From Pirellulaceae bacterium (GTDB lineage: Bacteria > Planctomycetota > Planctomycetia > Pirellulales > Pirellulaceae), in contig JALSIV010000390.1 of the NCBI GenBank assembly GCA_026989685.1, positions 1 to 44,401 on the forward strand: a stretch of 44,401 bases of DNA, in the 5' to 3' direction. A program made the position numbers and the translations under genes. The notes beneath the pieces were generated by a model. It made no database searches. It saw only the letters and a list, made by a program, of their open reading frames with translations, and was not told where the DNA came from. Below are positions 9,542 through 18,800 of the stretch, one piece after another (within the stretch, counting starts at the first letter, position 1; the number at the start of each line of letters is the position of its first letter).

Positions 9542-10207
9542 CTAGTCGCTGTCACGCGCGCCGAAAGCTGTCTCGCCGGTCTGCAAGGTCGTAGCTGCGA
9601 TGCTGCGGGCACGGAATACCGAGATCACGTCGGCTTGCCACTGGGGCAAGATTGTGGTGATGGCGATGGCTTCGAGATTGGTGAGTGTCACTCCCAGCAT
9701 GGCCATGCGCAGCGGCCAGAGCGACCATTGGAAGAGCATCGCCCAGAGAGCGAAGATCATCAGCAGCCACGACGTCTTGGCTCCTCGGGTGTGGTAGTTG
9801 GGGATCTTGCCGAACTTCCAGTAGCCGTAGGCACTGCTGGCAAGGTAGGAGACGACGGCGCCGGCGATCCACGGCCACTCGGACAGAAGTGTGTCCCCTT
9901 CGAGTATCATCATGCCAAAGAGGACGGCGCCGTAGAGCAGCACGTCGGCGAGGCTGTCGAGTCGGGCACCGATGACGGTGCGCTGGTGCCAGCGGACCGC
10001 CAGCTTACCATCGAGCCAGTCGGTTGCCGCCAGGAAGAGATACCAGGCGAAGAAGACTCGCGGGAGTTCTCGCCAGGCGATACCCAGCAACACGACCGAT
10101 CCGGCGATGCGGATCAGGCACAGCACATTGGGTACGGTCCAGAATGTGCGGAGCGGCAGGTCGTGATCGGCATCAGGTGGCTCGGCTCGCGGGTTGGGTG
10201 AGGACAT
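9542..10207 (-). CDS. CDP-alcohol phosphatidyltransferase family protein
   Basis: DWLDGKLAVRWHQRTVIGARLDSLAD fits the CDP-OH-P motif except AV replaces AR. Start uncertain (ATG 10207 or GTG 10258). Confidence 0.85.
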   Translation of the reverse strand: MSSPNPRAEPPDADHDLPLRTFWTVPNVLCLIRIAGSVVLLGIAWRELPRVFFAWYLFLAATDWLDGKLAVRWHQRTVIGARLDSLADVLLYGAVLFGMMILEGDTLLSEWPWIAGAVVSYLASSAYGYWKFGKIPNYHTRGAKTSWLLMIFALWAMLFQWSLWPLRMAMLGVTLTNLEAIAITTILPQWQADVISVFRARSIAATTLQTGETAFGARDSD

Positions 10208-10242
10208 GGGGATTGGGGGGAACTCTCGAGGAACAGTGCGAA

Positions 10243-11232
10243 TCAGAAAGCGGTCCACGAAGCAACGAGCAGATAGAATGTCGTTCCCGTAAACGTCAAG
10301 CTGTCGATGCGATCGATCATGCCTCCCTGGCCGGGCAATAGGTCTCCACTGTCTTTGACTCCCACGTCTCGTTTCATTGCCGAGACGTGGATGTCGCCGA
10401 GGAAGCCGACGGCGCAGAGGAGCGCTCCGGCCGTGAATGCGTTGACGGTGGCGGCCATCGCGGCCGCGCTGTCACGCGAGATCGCGGACCACCAGTTCCA
10501 GGGCGTGAGGCACGGAGCGAGCAATAGCGAGGCCAGACCGGTGAGGATCAGGCCGCCGATGAATCCCTCCCAGGTCTTGTGCGGCGAGACGACCGGGGTG
10601 ATCCGGCGGCGACCCCATTGCCGACCCACCAGTGCCTGAGCAATGTCACTAAAGGGTGTCAGCAGCATGACGTACAGATACCAGCCGGTGGCGGCCGCCG
10701 AGTCGCCGGGGGGGTGATCGGCCAGACGAGCCGCAAGACTGGGAAGGAACCCGAACACGATCAGCCCCCAGTACATGCCACCCACAGCTCGGATGAATCC
10801 GTCGGTGTGTCCCCGTAAGGCTTGCAGGCTGCCGATGACTAGCAAGCTGCCGACCGGGAGCATCAGCCAACCGGCGGGTTCGTAGCCGTGGATGATTGCC
10901 AGATACTGCAGCGGCACCAGTGCCATTGCCGTGACAGCGATGCGGCGGTCGCCTCCATCACGAGCCACCCAGGGAACAAACTCGGTGAGGGCGTACAGCG
11001 TCACCAGTGTGAATAGCAGAGCGATACCGTAGGGACCGACCGCGGCCGATCCGAAGATGGCCAGCAGCAACAGCCACCACACCAGCAGGCTGGCACGGCG
11101 CTCCCGCGACTTCTCGTCGCGGCGGCCTCGCAGCAGCCACAGGCGCACCACCGAACCGGCGGCCAGCGAGATCGAGCCGAACGCGAGGACGCGTAGTGCG
11201 GGAACGTCAAGTTGGCCGGTTGGAATGTCCAT
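10243..11232 (-). CDS. Phosphatidate cytidylyltransferase (CdsA family)
   Basis: SAMKRDVGVKDSGDLLPGQGGMIDRID matches the CdsA signature (H to Q in PGHGG). Multi-TM. Start uncertain (11232 or 11286). Confidence 0.88.
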   Translation of the reverse strand: MDIPTGQLDVPALRVLAFGSISLAAGSVVRLWLLRGRRDEKSRERRASLLVWWLLLLAIFGSAAVGPYGIALLFTLVTLYALTEFVPWVARDGGDRRIAVTAMALVPLQYLAIIHGYEPAGWLMLPVGSLLVIGSLQALRGHTDGFIRAVGGMYWGLIVFGFLPSLAARLADHPPGDSAAATGWYLYVMLLTPFSDIAQALVGRQWGRRRITPVVSPHKTWEGFIGGLILTGLASLLLAPCLTPWNWWSAISRDSAAAMAATVNAFTAGALLCAVGFLGDIHVSAMKRDVGVKDSGDLLPGQGGMIDRIDSLTFTGTTFYLLVASWTAF

Positions 11233-11307
11233 CGATGCGGCGAGCGTCAAGGTTGGCCGTAGCAGTTGCGGGCACGATGTGTCCAATAGGCTGCGAGGTG
11301 AGTTGAT

Positions 11308-12066
11308 TCAGTCCGCATCGGTTTCACCAGTGGCTGGAAACTGCGCCAATTCGTCGATGGCACCCAACTCCTCTTCTACGATGGCCTCGTCCTCGCCGCG
11401 GTGGATGATGCGGACAAACAGTCGCACCAGGACGGGAAGCGCTGCGATCGCCAGCAGTGCCAGCCAGAGCCATGGGTCGAGCAATTCCCGTGCCCCATGT
11501 TGGATCAATTCGTGAATGGTGGGGAGGCGACTCCCCATCCACACGAATACGATGGTGCCCGGCAGCAGTCCGACAACGGTGGTCCACACGAAAGTCACCA
11601 TGGAGATGCGGGAGGCGGCCGCCAGGTAATTCACCAGCGAGTAGGGGACGTGGGCCATGCGGAGGGTCAGCAAGAACCAGGCGCCTTCCCGCTCGAGCCA
11701 TTGTTCCCACAGCCGGAGCCGCTTCCCCAGTTTCGCTTGCACCGCATCCCGAAACACGAAGCGGATGATGACGAACACGATCGACGCCGCCGCGGTGAGG
11801 CCGGAGAGGGCGACGAGCAGGCCGGCCCAGAATCCAAACAGCCAACCGAACACGATCGCTTTTCCCGAGGTGGCGGGCACGAGTGAGATCATGGTGTAGG
11901 CGACGATCCCGATCGCGATCGCCGGCCCCAGGTTGTGTTGGATCCGGTCTCGGAGCTGCCGTTCGTGTTGCGCCAAATTGTGCGGTTCGATGTAGGGCAC
12001 CACGATCGCGGCAATCACGATGACGAGCAAGACGAATCCGGCCAGTGCAAGGAGCTTGGGCTTCAC
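11308..12066 (-). CDS. TVP38/TMEM64 (VTT domain) family membrane protein
   Basis: LVPATSGKAIVFGWLFGFWAGLLVALSGLTAAASIVFVIIR... followed by LTLRMAHVPYSLVNYLAAASRISMVTFVWTTVVGLLPGTIVFVWMGS; VTT-like organisation. Confidence 0.82.
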   Translation of the reverse strand: MKPKLLALAGFVLLVIVIAAIVVPYIEPHNLAQHERQLRDRIQHNLGPAIAIGIVAYTMISLVPATSGKAIVFGWLFGFWAGLLVALSGLTAAASIVFVIIRFVFRDAVQAKLGKRLRLWEQWLEREGAWFLLTLRMAHVPYSLVNYLAAASRISMVTFVWTTVVGLLPGTIVFVWMGSRLPTIHELIQHGARELLDPWLWLALLAIAALPVLVRLFVRIIHRGEDEAIVEEELGAIDELAQFPATGETDAD

Positions 12067-12122
12067 GGGACAGGAGAACTCGCGTTAGGGGTTTGCTTCA
12101 CAACATTCGCACACCGGTCGGG

Positions 12123-12165
12123 CACGTTGCCGTGGTTTTCGATTGTCAATACCATCCCTACTGCC
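12123..12165. repeat. Dispersed flank repeat copy (homologous to 2076-2118, opposite strand)
   Basis: cacgttgccgtggttttcgattgtcaataccatccctactgcc vs reverse complement of 2076-2118: 35/43 identical, no gaps. Confidence 0.85.
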
Positions 12166-12190
12166 TCTGGCCTCCCGCCTCCAGCCTCGC
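12163..12190. repeat. Short heptamer array GCCTCNN x4
   Basis: gcctctg, gcctccc, gcctcca, gcctcgc at 7-bp spacing. Confidence 0.85.
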
Positions 12191-12204
12191 GGGCGTAGCC
12201 CGCG
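12188..12204. other. Perfect palindromic hairpin directly following the GCCTCNN array
   Basis: CGCGGGC-GTA-GCCCGCG. Confidence 0.7.
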
Positions 12205-12227
12205 TCAGGGAGAAAACGGGCGGCCCC

Positions 12228-13139
12228 TCAATCGGCCGGCTTCAACGCGACCGGGTTGGGACCGCTCACGATAGGAAGCACGCCCGGCAGCACTTCGAAA
12301 CAGGCATCCATGGTGCGGTGGGGTTCCCCGTCGAGGCTGAACGGCACATCGGGCTCGGCATGAACGGCGACCCGCCTGGCCTGATAGCCTCGGACGCGTC
12401 CTTCGGCCAAGGTCGGGTTGAGCGAAAAACTGAGTCCGGCGGCCAGCAGCTCCAACGTGGGCAACACGGGAATCACGGTCACGTCGAGCCGCCCGTCGTT
12501 CAGCAGAGCGGAGGGAGCGATGGGAAAACCGCCCCCGACGAAACGGCCGTTGGCGATGGCGATGCCGTACGTCTCTTGGCTGAACTGTTCACCATCCAGC
12601 TTCAAAATCACGTGGTGTTCTTCCAATCGCGTCAGGTGGCTGATCGCCGTCATCCAGTAGGCGAACGCTCCCCAACGCTGTTTGTCGGCGGTTTGGACGT
12701 CGGCCGCCACTTTTCCACCGAATCCTCCGGTGGCCGCATTCACGACGTAGCTCTGTTCGCCGTTATATTCGACGCGGATCAGGTCGATTCGGGTCGCCGG
12801 TCGCTCGAATGCCCACTCGGCGGCGCGATCGAGTTGGTCGGGGGAGAGTCCGAGCGAACGGGCCAGGTCGTTGCCGGTTCCCAGGGGCAAGATCGCCAGC
12901 TCGCAGGCGTCGAAGCGAGGTGCCAAGCCGTTGACGACCTGGCCTACGGTTCCGTCCCCTCCGGCGACAACGATCCGATCGATGGCTCGTTCCGCTGCCA
13001 GTCCTCCCAACCGGGTCGCATCTCCCGATCCGGTGGTCGCCCACAATTCGTACTCGAATTGGCCGGAGAGCTTGGCCAGAACGTCCTTGATGCGTCCCGC
13101 CGTACCGGCCTGGGCATTGAAAACTACCGCCACTCGCAT
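12228..13139 (-). CDS. Diacylglycerol kinase / YegS-like lipid kinase
   Basis: MRVAVVFNAQAGTAG..., VVAGGDGTVGQVVNGL, LPLGTGNDLARSLGL. ATG 13139 fits the family N-terminus better than 13316. Confidence 0.9.
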   Translation of the reverse strand: MRVAVVFNAQAGTAGRIKDVLAKLSGQFEYELWATTGSGDATRLGGLAAERAIDRIVVAGGDGTVGQVVNGLAPRFDACELAILPLGTGNDLARSLGLSPDQLDRAAEWAFERPATRIDLIRVEYNGEQSYVVNAATGGFGGKVAADVQTADKQRWGAFAYWMTAISHLTRLEEHHVILKLDGEQFSQETYGIAIANGRFVGGGFPIAPSALLNDGRLDVTVIPVLPTLELLAAGLSFSLNPTLAEGRVRGYQARRVAVHAEPDVPFSLDGEPHRTMDACFEVLPGVLPIVSGPNPVALKPAD

Positions 13140-13213
13140 GATATTGAACCTCTGCCAGGATCTGATCGAGCCACTTGCCGCCATCCGGCAATCCAATGGG
13201 GGGGAGGACACCG

Positions 13214-14092
13214 ATGAATGAAGAGTTCCATCCGCTGACATTGTTGCATGTTTCCGACCTTCATTTTGGCCCGCCTTATGTTCCTCGCGTGGGCGATGCC
13301 CTCTTGCGGATCGCACCCGAGCTTCACATCGATGCCGTCATCGTCAGTGGGGATTTTACACAACGGGCGACGGAGGCCCAGTTCCGGCAGGCGCGGGAAT
13401 TCCTCGATCGGCTTCCCGACGTGCCGCGAATCACGGTTCCCGGCAATCACGACGTCCCCTTGTATCGCGTGACCGAGCGAATCGTGGATCCTCACCGCAA
13501 TTACTGCAAGTGGATCTCTCCCGAACTCAACTCCGTATTGCGTCTCAAGGGAGCCGTGATCGTGGGGCTCGATTCGACCGCCCCTCACTCCGCCATCACC
13601 AACGGCAGAATTCATGCCGAACAATTGGAATTCTGCAGTCGCGCTTTTGCCGACGTTCCGCCCGAATATGTCCGTATGGTCGTGGCCCATCACCACTTCG
13701 CCCCGGCTCCCGATTACCTGCACGATCAAACCATGCCCAAGGCTAGACGAGCCGTTTCGCGGTTCATCGATTTGGGTGTGGAGATGATCTTGGGGGGACA
13801 CTTGCACCGGGCGTATATCGGGAATTCCCTCGATTTCTTCCCCGGCAACCATCGCGATCGGGGAATTATCATCGTACAATCGGGAACGACGACATCCCGG
13901 CGAGGTCGTGGTCGCGAGCGGGAGAAGAACTCGTTTAATGTGATTCAGATCAGCCACCGCATGATACGAGTTACCCACTATATGTACTTTGACGACGATG
14001 ACGGCTTCGCTCCGCTGAGTCGCCACATATTTCCCCGCCCCGGATTTCGGTTTGTCGACGAAGAGCATGCCCCGCCCAAAGTCGCCGTCTGA
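13214..14092 (+). CDS. Metallophosphoesterase family protein
   Basis: LLHVSDLHFG, VIVSGDFTQRA, VPGNHDVPLY, AHHH, GGHLHRAY. ATG 13214 preceded by a G-rich ribosome-binding site. Confidence 0.92.
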   Translation: MNEEFHPLTLLHVSDLHFGPPYVPRVGDALLRIAPELHIDAVIVSGDFTQRATEAQFRQAREFLDRLPDVPRITVPGNHDVPLYRVTERIVDPHRNYCKWISPELNSVLRLKGAVIVGLDSTAPHSAITNGRIHAEQLEFCSRAFADVPPEYVRMVVAHHHFAPAPDYLHDQTMPKARRAVSRFIDLGVEMILGGHLHRAYIGNSLDFFPGNHRDRGIIIVQSGTTTSRRGRGREREKNSFNVIQISHRMIRVTHYMYFDDDDGFAPLSRHIFPRPGFRFVDEEHAPPKVAV

Positions 14093-14124
14093 TCCGCGTT
14101 CCTGCCTACCCGAGGATTCCTGCC

Positions 14125-14283
14125 GTGTCCGTTGCCTCTCGCCGTGATGAGAAGGGAGCCGATTTCCGAGGCGTCTGCTACAGCACGCGTTTGCAGGCAT
14201 TCTTGCGGTCGATGGTATCGGACCGCACCATGCTGAAGAACATCTTTCACGACAATGCGCTGCGGGTCTTGAAAGAGGTGTAG
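14125..14283 (+). pseudogene. 52-aa ORF resembling the C-terminal tail of an amidohydrolase-type protein; possible gene remnant
   Basis: GTG 14125 to TAG 14281-14283: ...FRGVCYSTRLQAFLRSMVSDRTMLKNIFHDNALRVLKEV; gagga upstream. Below the ORF-track cutoff. Confidence 0.45.
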
Positions 14284-14325
14284 GACGCGGGATTCCTCCC
14301 AACTTGCTGTGATGAAAGGAACTCG

Positions 14326-15831
14326 TTGATGATCGACTGGAGCCAGTTCGAGCCGGCGGCAGTGTGGCGATTGTTCGGGGAGTTGGTTGCCGTGCCGCGC
14401 CCGTCCAAGCAGGAGACTCAAGCCATGCAGTGGGTGCGCGCCTGGGCGGCCAAGCACGGTTACCCCGTCGTCTCGGACGCTGCCGGGAATGTCGTGGTGC
14501 GTGTTCCCGGCAAAGGGAAGCTGCGGAACGGTCCACCGGTGATCTTGCAAGGTCACGTCGACATCGTGGTGGCCGATGCGGAAGACGCTCCCCCCGAAGT
14601 CGACTCGGCAGCCGGCCGCATCCTGGTCGAGTTGGGGGCCCCGGATGCTCAGGGGCATTTTCGTCCTTCGCCCGATGGCGGCTGGATCGGAGCGCCCTAT
14701 AGTACTCTGGGAGCCGACAACGGCATCGGCTGCGCGATGGGGATGGCGATCGCCGAGGATCCCGATGCCGTGCACGGTCCGCTCGAGCTTTTGTTTACGG
14801 TGGACGAAGAACAGGGCATGACCGGAGCGCTCGAACTTGATCCGCAAGCCCTGGGGCTGACCGCCAAGCGTCTGATCAATCTCGACACCGAAGACGACGA
14901 CGAACTGACGATCGGGTGCGCCGGTGGCATGGACACCGAAGTGCGCTTTCCGGGCAGTTGGAGCGAAGTTGCGCCCGGTGAGACGGTCACGTTGCGGGTG
15001 TTGCTCAAGGACCTCCGAGGCGGCCACTCGGGTGTGGAGATCCACTCCGGTCGAGCCAACGCCATCCGCTGTCTGGCTCGAGCCCTCCGTGCCAGCGGAG
15101 TCGAATCGCTGAGGATCGCCGCGATCTGCGGTGGTGAAAAACGCAATGCTATTCCCCGGCGAGCGGAAGCCGTCGTGACGGTTGCCGCTGCCGACCGCTC
15201 GTCGCTCGAGTCTTCACTCCAAGAGGCCGCCTCGGCGATGATGCCTTTGTTTGAAGGGCGTGATTTTCCGCTGCGTTTTCAAGTCGAGCAGGTCGAATCC
15301 GCTTCGCGGACCCTCACGCAGCCGTCGACCGGTCAGCTCCTCGACCTGCTCATAGCACTCCATCACGGCGTGTTCAATGTGACGGCCGAGATTCCCGATC
15401 TGGTCGAGACGAGCAACAACGTGGCGACGGTGGAAGTGCAGGGCGACGACATCGTCATCGGCTGCAACTCGCGCAGTTCGATGGAAGCGGGGATGGACGA
15501 CGTGGCCGATGCCATCGATGCGGCGGCTCGTTTGGCCGGCGCTTCGTCGAAGTCGTTCGGTCGCTATCCCGGCTGGAAGCCCAATCTCGACTCTCCGTTG
15601 CTGAACGTCACCAAGTCCGCCTACGAAAAACTGTTCGGCGAATCGCCTCATGTATCGGCCATCCACGCCGGTCTGGAGTGCGGCGTGTTGGGCGACAAGC
15701 TGCCGGGACTCGACAGCATCTCGTTCGGTCCCAACATCCGAGGCAATCACGCTCCCGGCGAACATGTGGAAATCGCGTCGGTGCAGAAGACCTACCGCCT
15801 GTTGCGAGAAGTTCTGGCCAATCTTACTTGA
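14326..15831 (+). CDS. pepD: Aminoacyl-histidine dipeptidase (PepD-like, M20 family)
   Basis: ILQGHVDIV, STLGADNGIGCAMGMAIAED, FTVDEEQGMTGA, LINLDTEDDDELTIGCAGG; C-terminal GLECGVLGDKLPGLDSISFGPNIRGNHAPGEHVEIASVQKTYRLLREVL. Confidence 0.92.
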   Translation: MMIDWSQFEPAAVWRLFGELVAVPRPSKQETQAMQWVRAWAAKHGYPVVSDAAGNVVVRVPGKGKLRNGPPVILQGHVDIVVADAEDAPPEVDSAAGRILVELGAPDAQGHFRPSPDGGWIGAPYSTLGADNGIGCAMGMAIAEDPDAVHGPLELLFTVDEEQGMTGALELDPQALGLTAKRLINLDTEDDDELTIGCAGGMDTEVRFPGSWSEVAPGETVTLRVLLKDLRGGHSGVEIHSGRANAIRCLARALRASGVESLRIAAICGGEKRNAIPRRAEAVVTVAAADRSSLESSLQEAASAMMPLFEGRDFPLRFQVEQVESASRTLTQPSTGQLLDLLIALHHGVFNVTAEIPDLVETSNNVATVEVQGDDIVIGCNSRSSMEAGMDDVADAIDAAARLAGASSKSFGRYPGWKPNLDSPLLNVTKSAYEKLFGESPHVSAIHAGLECGVLGDKLPGLDSISFGPNIRGNHAPGEHVEIASVQKTYRLLREVLANLT

Positions 15832-15875
15832 CTTTGGCTGCCGGCCGTGGCGGGGCGGCCTCAGGAGATAATTCG

Positions 15876-18800
15876 ATGTGCGCCGTGATCTCGATCTGCC
15901 TCAAGCGTTTTTTGGGTACCGCCGGTTTGGCATGGTTCGTTTTGTGCGGGACTCGTTTGCTCGGTGGTGAATGGCCCGCTTTCCGCGCCAATGCGGCGCG
16001 GACGGCATCGACGGCAGAGTCGCTTCCACCCGACATGACAGAGCTGTGGCAGATCGACCTGGGAACGCCTCAGCCGGCGTGGCCGCGGAGCGATCGGATG
16101 ACGTTCGACCGCGCCTACCAGCCGGTCGTCGCCGGCGGCCTGGTGCTGGTCGGGAGCAGCCGGGACGACACCTTGCGGGCGTTCGATCTGAGCAGTGGCC
16201 GGCTGAAGTGGCAATTCGCGACCCAGGCTCCCATTCGTTTCGCTCCGGCCGTGATGGAGGGACGGGTTTACTTGGGGAGTGACGATGGTTTTCTGTACGC
16301 CCTGTCGTTGTCCGATGGCCGGTTGTTGTGGACGAAACGAGGCGGTCCCGACGAGTCGCTCGTTTTGGGAAACGGCCGTGCTATTTCCAAGTGGCCGGTG
16401 CGGGGCGGCGTGGTGGCGCTTGACGGAAAGGTCTATTTCGCCGCGGGAATCTGGCCGTCCGACGGGATCTATTTGTACGCGCTGGACGCTGAAAGCGGAA
16501 AGGTGATCTGGTGCAACGACCAGGCGGGTGCCATCTATATGGCACAGCCCCACGGCGGCGCCGAAGCGGAAAGCGGCGTGGCCGCTCAGGGGTACCTGGT
16601 GGCCGATGGGGACTTCCTGCTGGTACCGACCGGTCGGGCCGTTCCCGCGGCGTTTCGCCGTGCCACGGGCGAGTTCGCCTACTTTCATTTGCAGAAGTAT
16701 GGGCAACGCGGCGGAGCCCTGGCCATGCTGGCCGGCGGAGTCTTTTTCAATGGCGGAATCGCTTTTCAAGTCGCAACCGGAGAAGCCATAGCGAGGTTCG
16801 GCCCGGGGCCGCTGGCGGCGGCCGGTGCGACGATCTACCGAGCCGTCAAGGGAAAGGTCTCCACGTACACTTGGAAGGAAGTCACCAAGAGCGATCGTCG
16901 AGGCAACCCGATTGCCGCTCGAGAACTGGCGGCCGGGCTGGCGGCGCCCGGTTTTCCCCAGGTCACATCGATCGCCGTGGCTGGCGGGCATGTCGTGCTC
17001 GGCGCAGCAGGCCGCGTCGGTCGAGTCGTTCCCGGAGAGAAGCAGCTCGCGTGGCAGGCGGAAGTCGAAGGAACCGTGCTGGGGCTGGCGGTTGCCGACG
17101 GGCGTCTGGTGGTCAGCACGGATCAGGGAAAAATCGTCTGCTTTGGAACGCCGGTCGAGCTGTCCGACCGTAGGCCCGACTCGTCGACCATACCGGCTCC
17201 GCGTATCGTTCCGGCAGATATGCTTGGGGCGACGCAGCGATGGAGCAAGCAGCTATCGGTCCCCGCCGGATTCGCCGTGGACTTGGGGACAACCGATGGC
17301 GACTTGGCTCTGGCCATTGCCCAACAGATGCCGCTGCATGTGATTACCGTCACGTCCGATGCGAAGACGGCTGCGCGTTTGCGCGAACGATTTCGCGCGA
17401 TCGGGATGCTGGGACAGCGGATATCGGTTTGGCAACGGTCCCCGGAAAAAACGGGGCTTCCCGCCTGGTGTGCCGATCTGGTGGTGAGCGAGCAAGGATG
17501 GAAGGAGCCGATTGGGCGACTCAAGCCGGAAGCCGAGCGAATCCAGCGTCCCTACGGCGGACTGGTCTGCCTTTCCAATCCGGAGAACTGGGCAGAGACC
17601 CGCCGGCGAGGTCCACTCAAGGGTGCCGGCGAATGGACGCATCAATATGCCGATCCGGCCAATACGCTCAACAGCGGTGATCGACTGGTGGGCGGCCGGC
17701 TGACGATCTCCTGGTTCCGCGACATCGATTTCGACGTTCCGCAGCGCCACGGCCGCGGTCCGGCGCCTCTGTTTTGGCAAGGCATCCTGTTTCACGAAGG
17801 ACTGCACGGCGTCGTTGCGGTGAATGCGTATAACGGCAGTGAGCTGTGGCGATATGAAGTGCCCGAGATTCTGAAGGCGTACAACGGCGACGAACTGATG
17901 GGGACGGCGGGAACCGGTAGCAACATGTGTGTGGCCGGGGGCCGTCTCTATCTGCGGCACGACGAGTTTTGCGACGTGCTCGATGCCCGCACCGGCCGAA
18001 GACTCGACATGTGGAAGACTCCGTTGGATGAGTCCAATCAGCGGCGACCGTGGGGATATCTGGCTGCCGATGGCGAGCGGGTGTACGGGAGCGAGGCCGA
18101 CACCGACCACATCGTGACCTACCGCTACGTCAACCGTGGCGGCGACATGAGCCGATTGTGGACGGAGTCGAAGGCTTTGTTCGCCAAGGACGCGGCGACG
18201 GGGAGACTGCTGTGGCGGTACGCGAGTCAACATTCGATTCGGCACAATGCGATTGCCGTGGCATCGGGGCGCGTCTTCTTGATCGATCGACCGCAAGCCG
18301 AGTTTGATCGGGTGAAGCGGCCCAAGGAACGGCATCATCCGCCGGGGATTGTGCGAGCCCTCGATGCCAAGACGGGCCGTGTCGTGTGGGAACAGGCGAA
18401 GGACGTCTTTGGGACGCTGTTGATTGCCGTGCCGCAGGCCGACCGTTTGATCATGGCCTATCAGCCGACCCGTTTCCGGCTCGACTCGGAGCGAGGGGAT
18501 CGATTGGCCGTGTTTCGGATGAGTGACGGAGAACGATTGTGGGACCAGGCGGTCAAGTACGAGTCGCGACCGTTCGTACGGCAGGGAGTGATTTACACTC
18601 AAGGCGGCGCATGGGACCTGGAAAGCGGGAAAGCGGTTTCGTTCCCGTTTCGCCGATCGTACGGTTGCGGAATCCTGGCGGCGTCGGAGCGGTTGCTCGT
18701 CTTTCGATCGGCCACGTTGGGCTATTACAATATCGGCCAGGATTCCAAAGTGCGGAACTTCGGCGGGATGCGTCCGGGATGTTGGATCAACGCTTTGCCG

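Noticed and set aside
9351-9545. 64-aa plus ORF after DUF1501 (GDGKLTDRSAEELVQWLARHGVTRPL)
   Set aside because: Somewhat protein-like but no recognisable family or ribosome-binding site, and it starts right at a hairpin; not enough to call.
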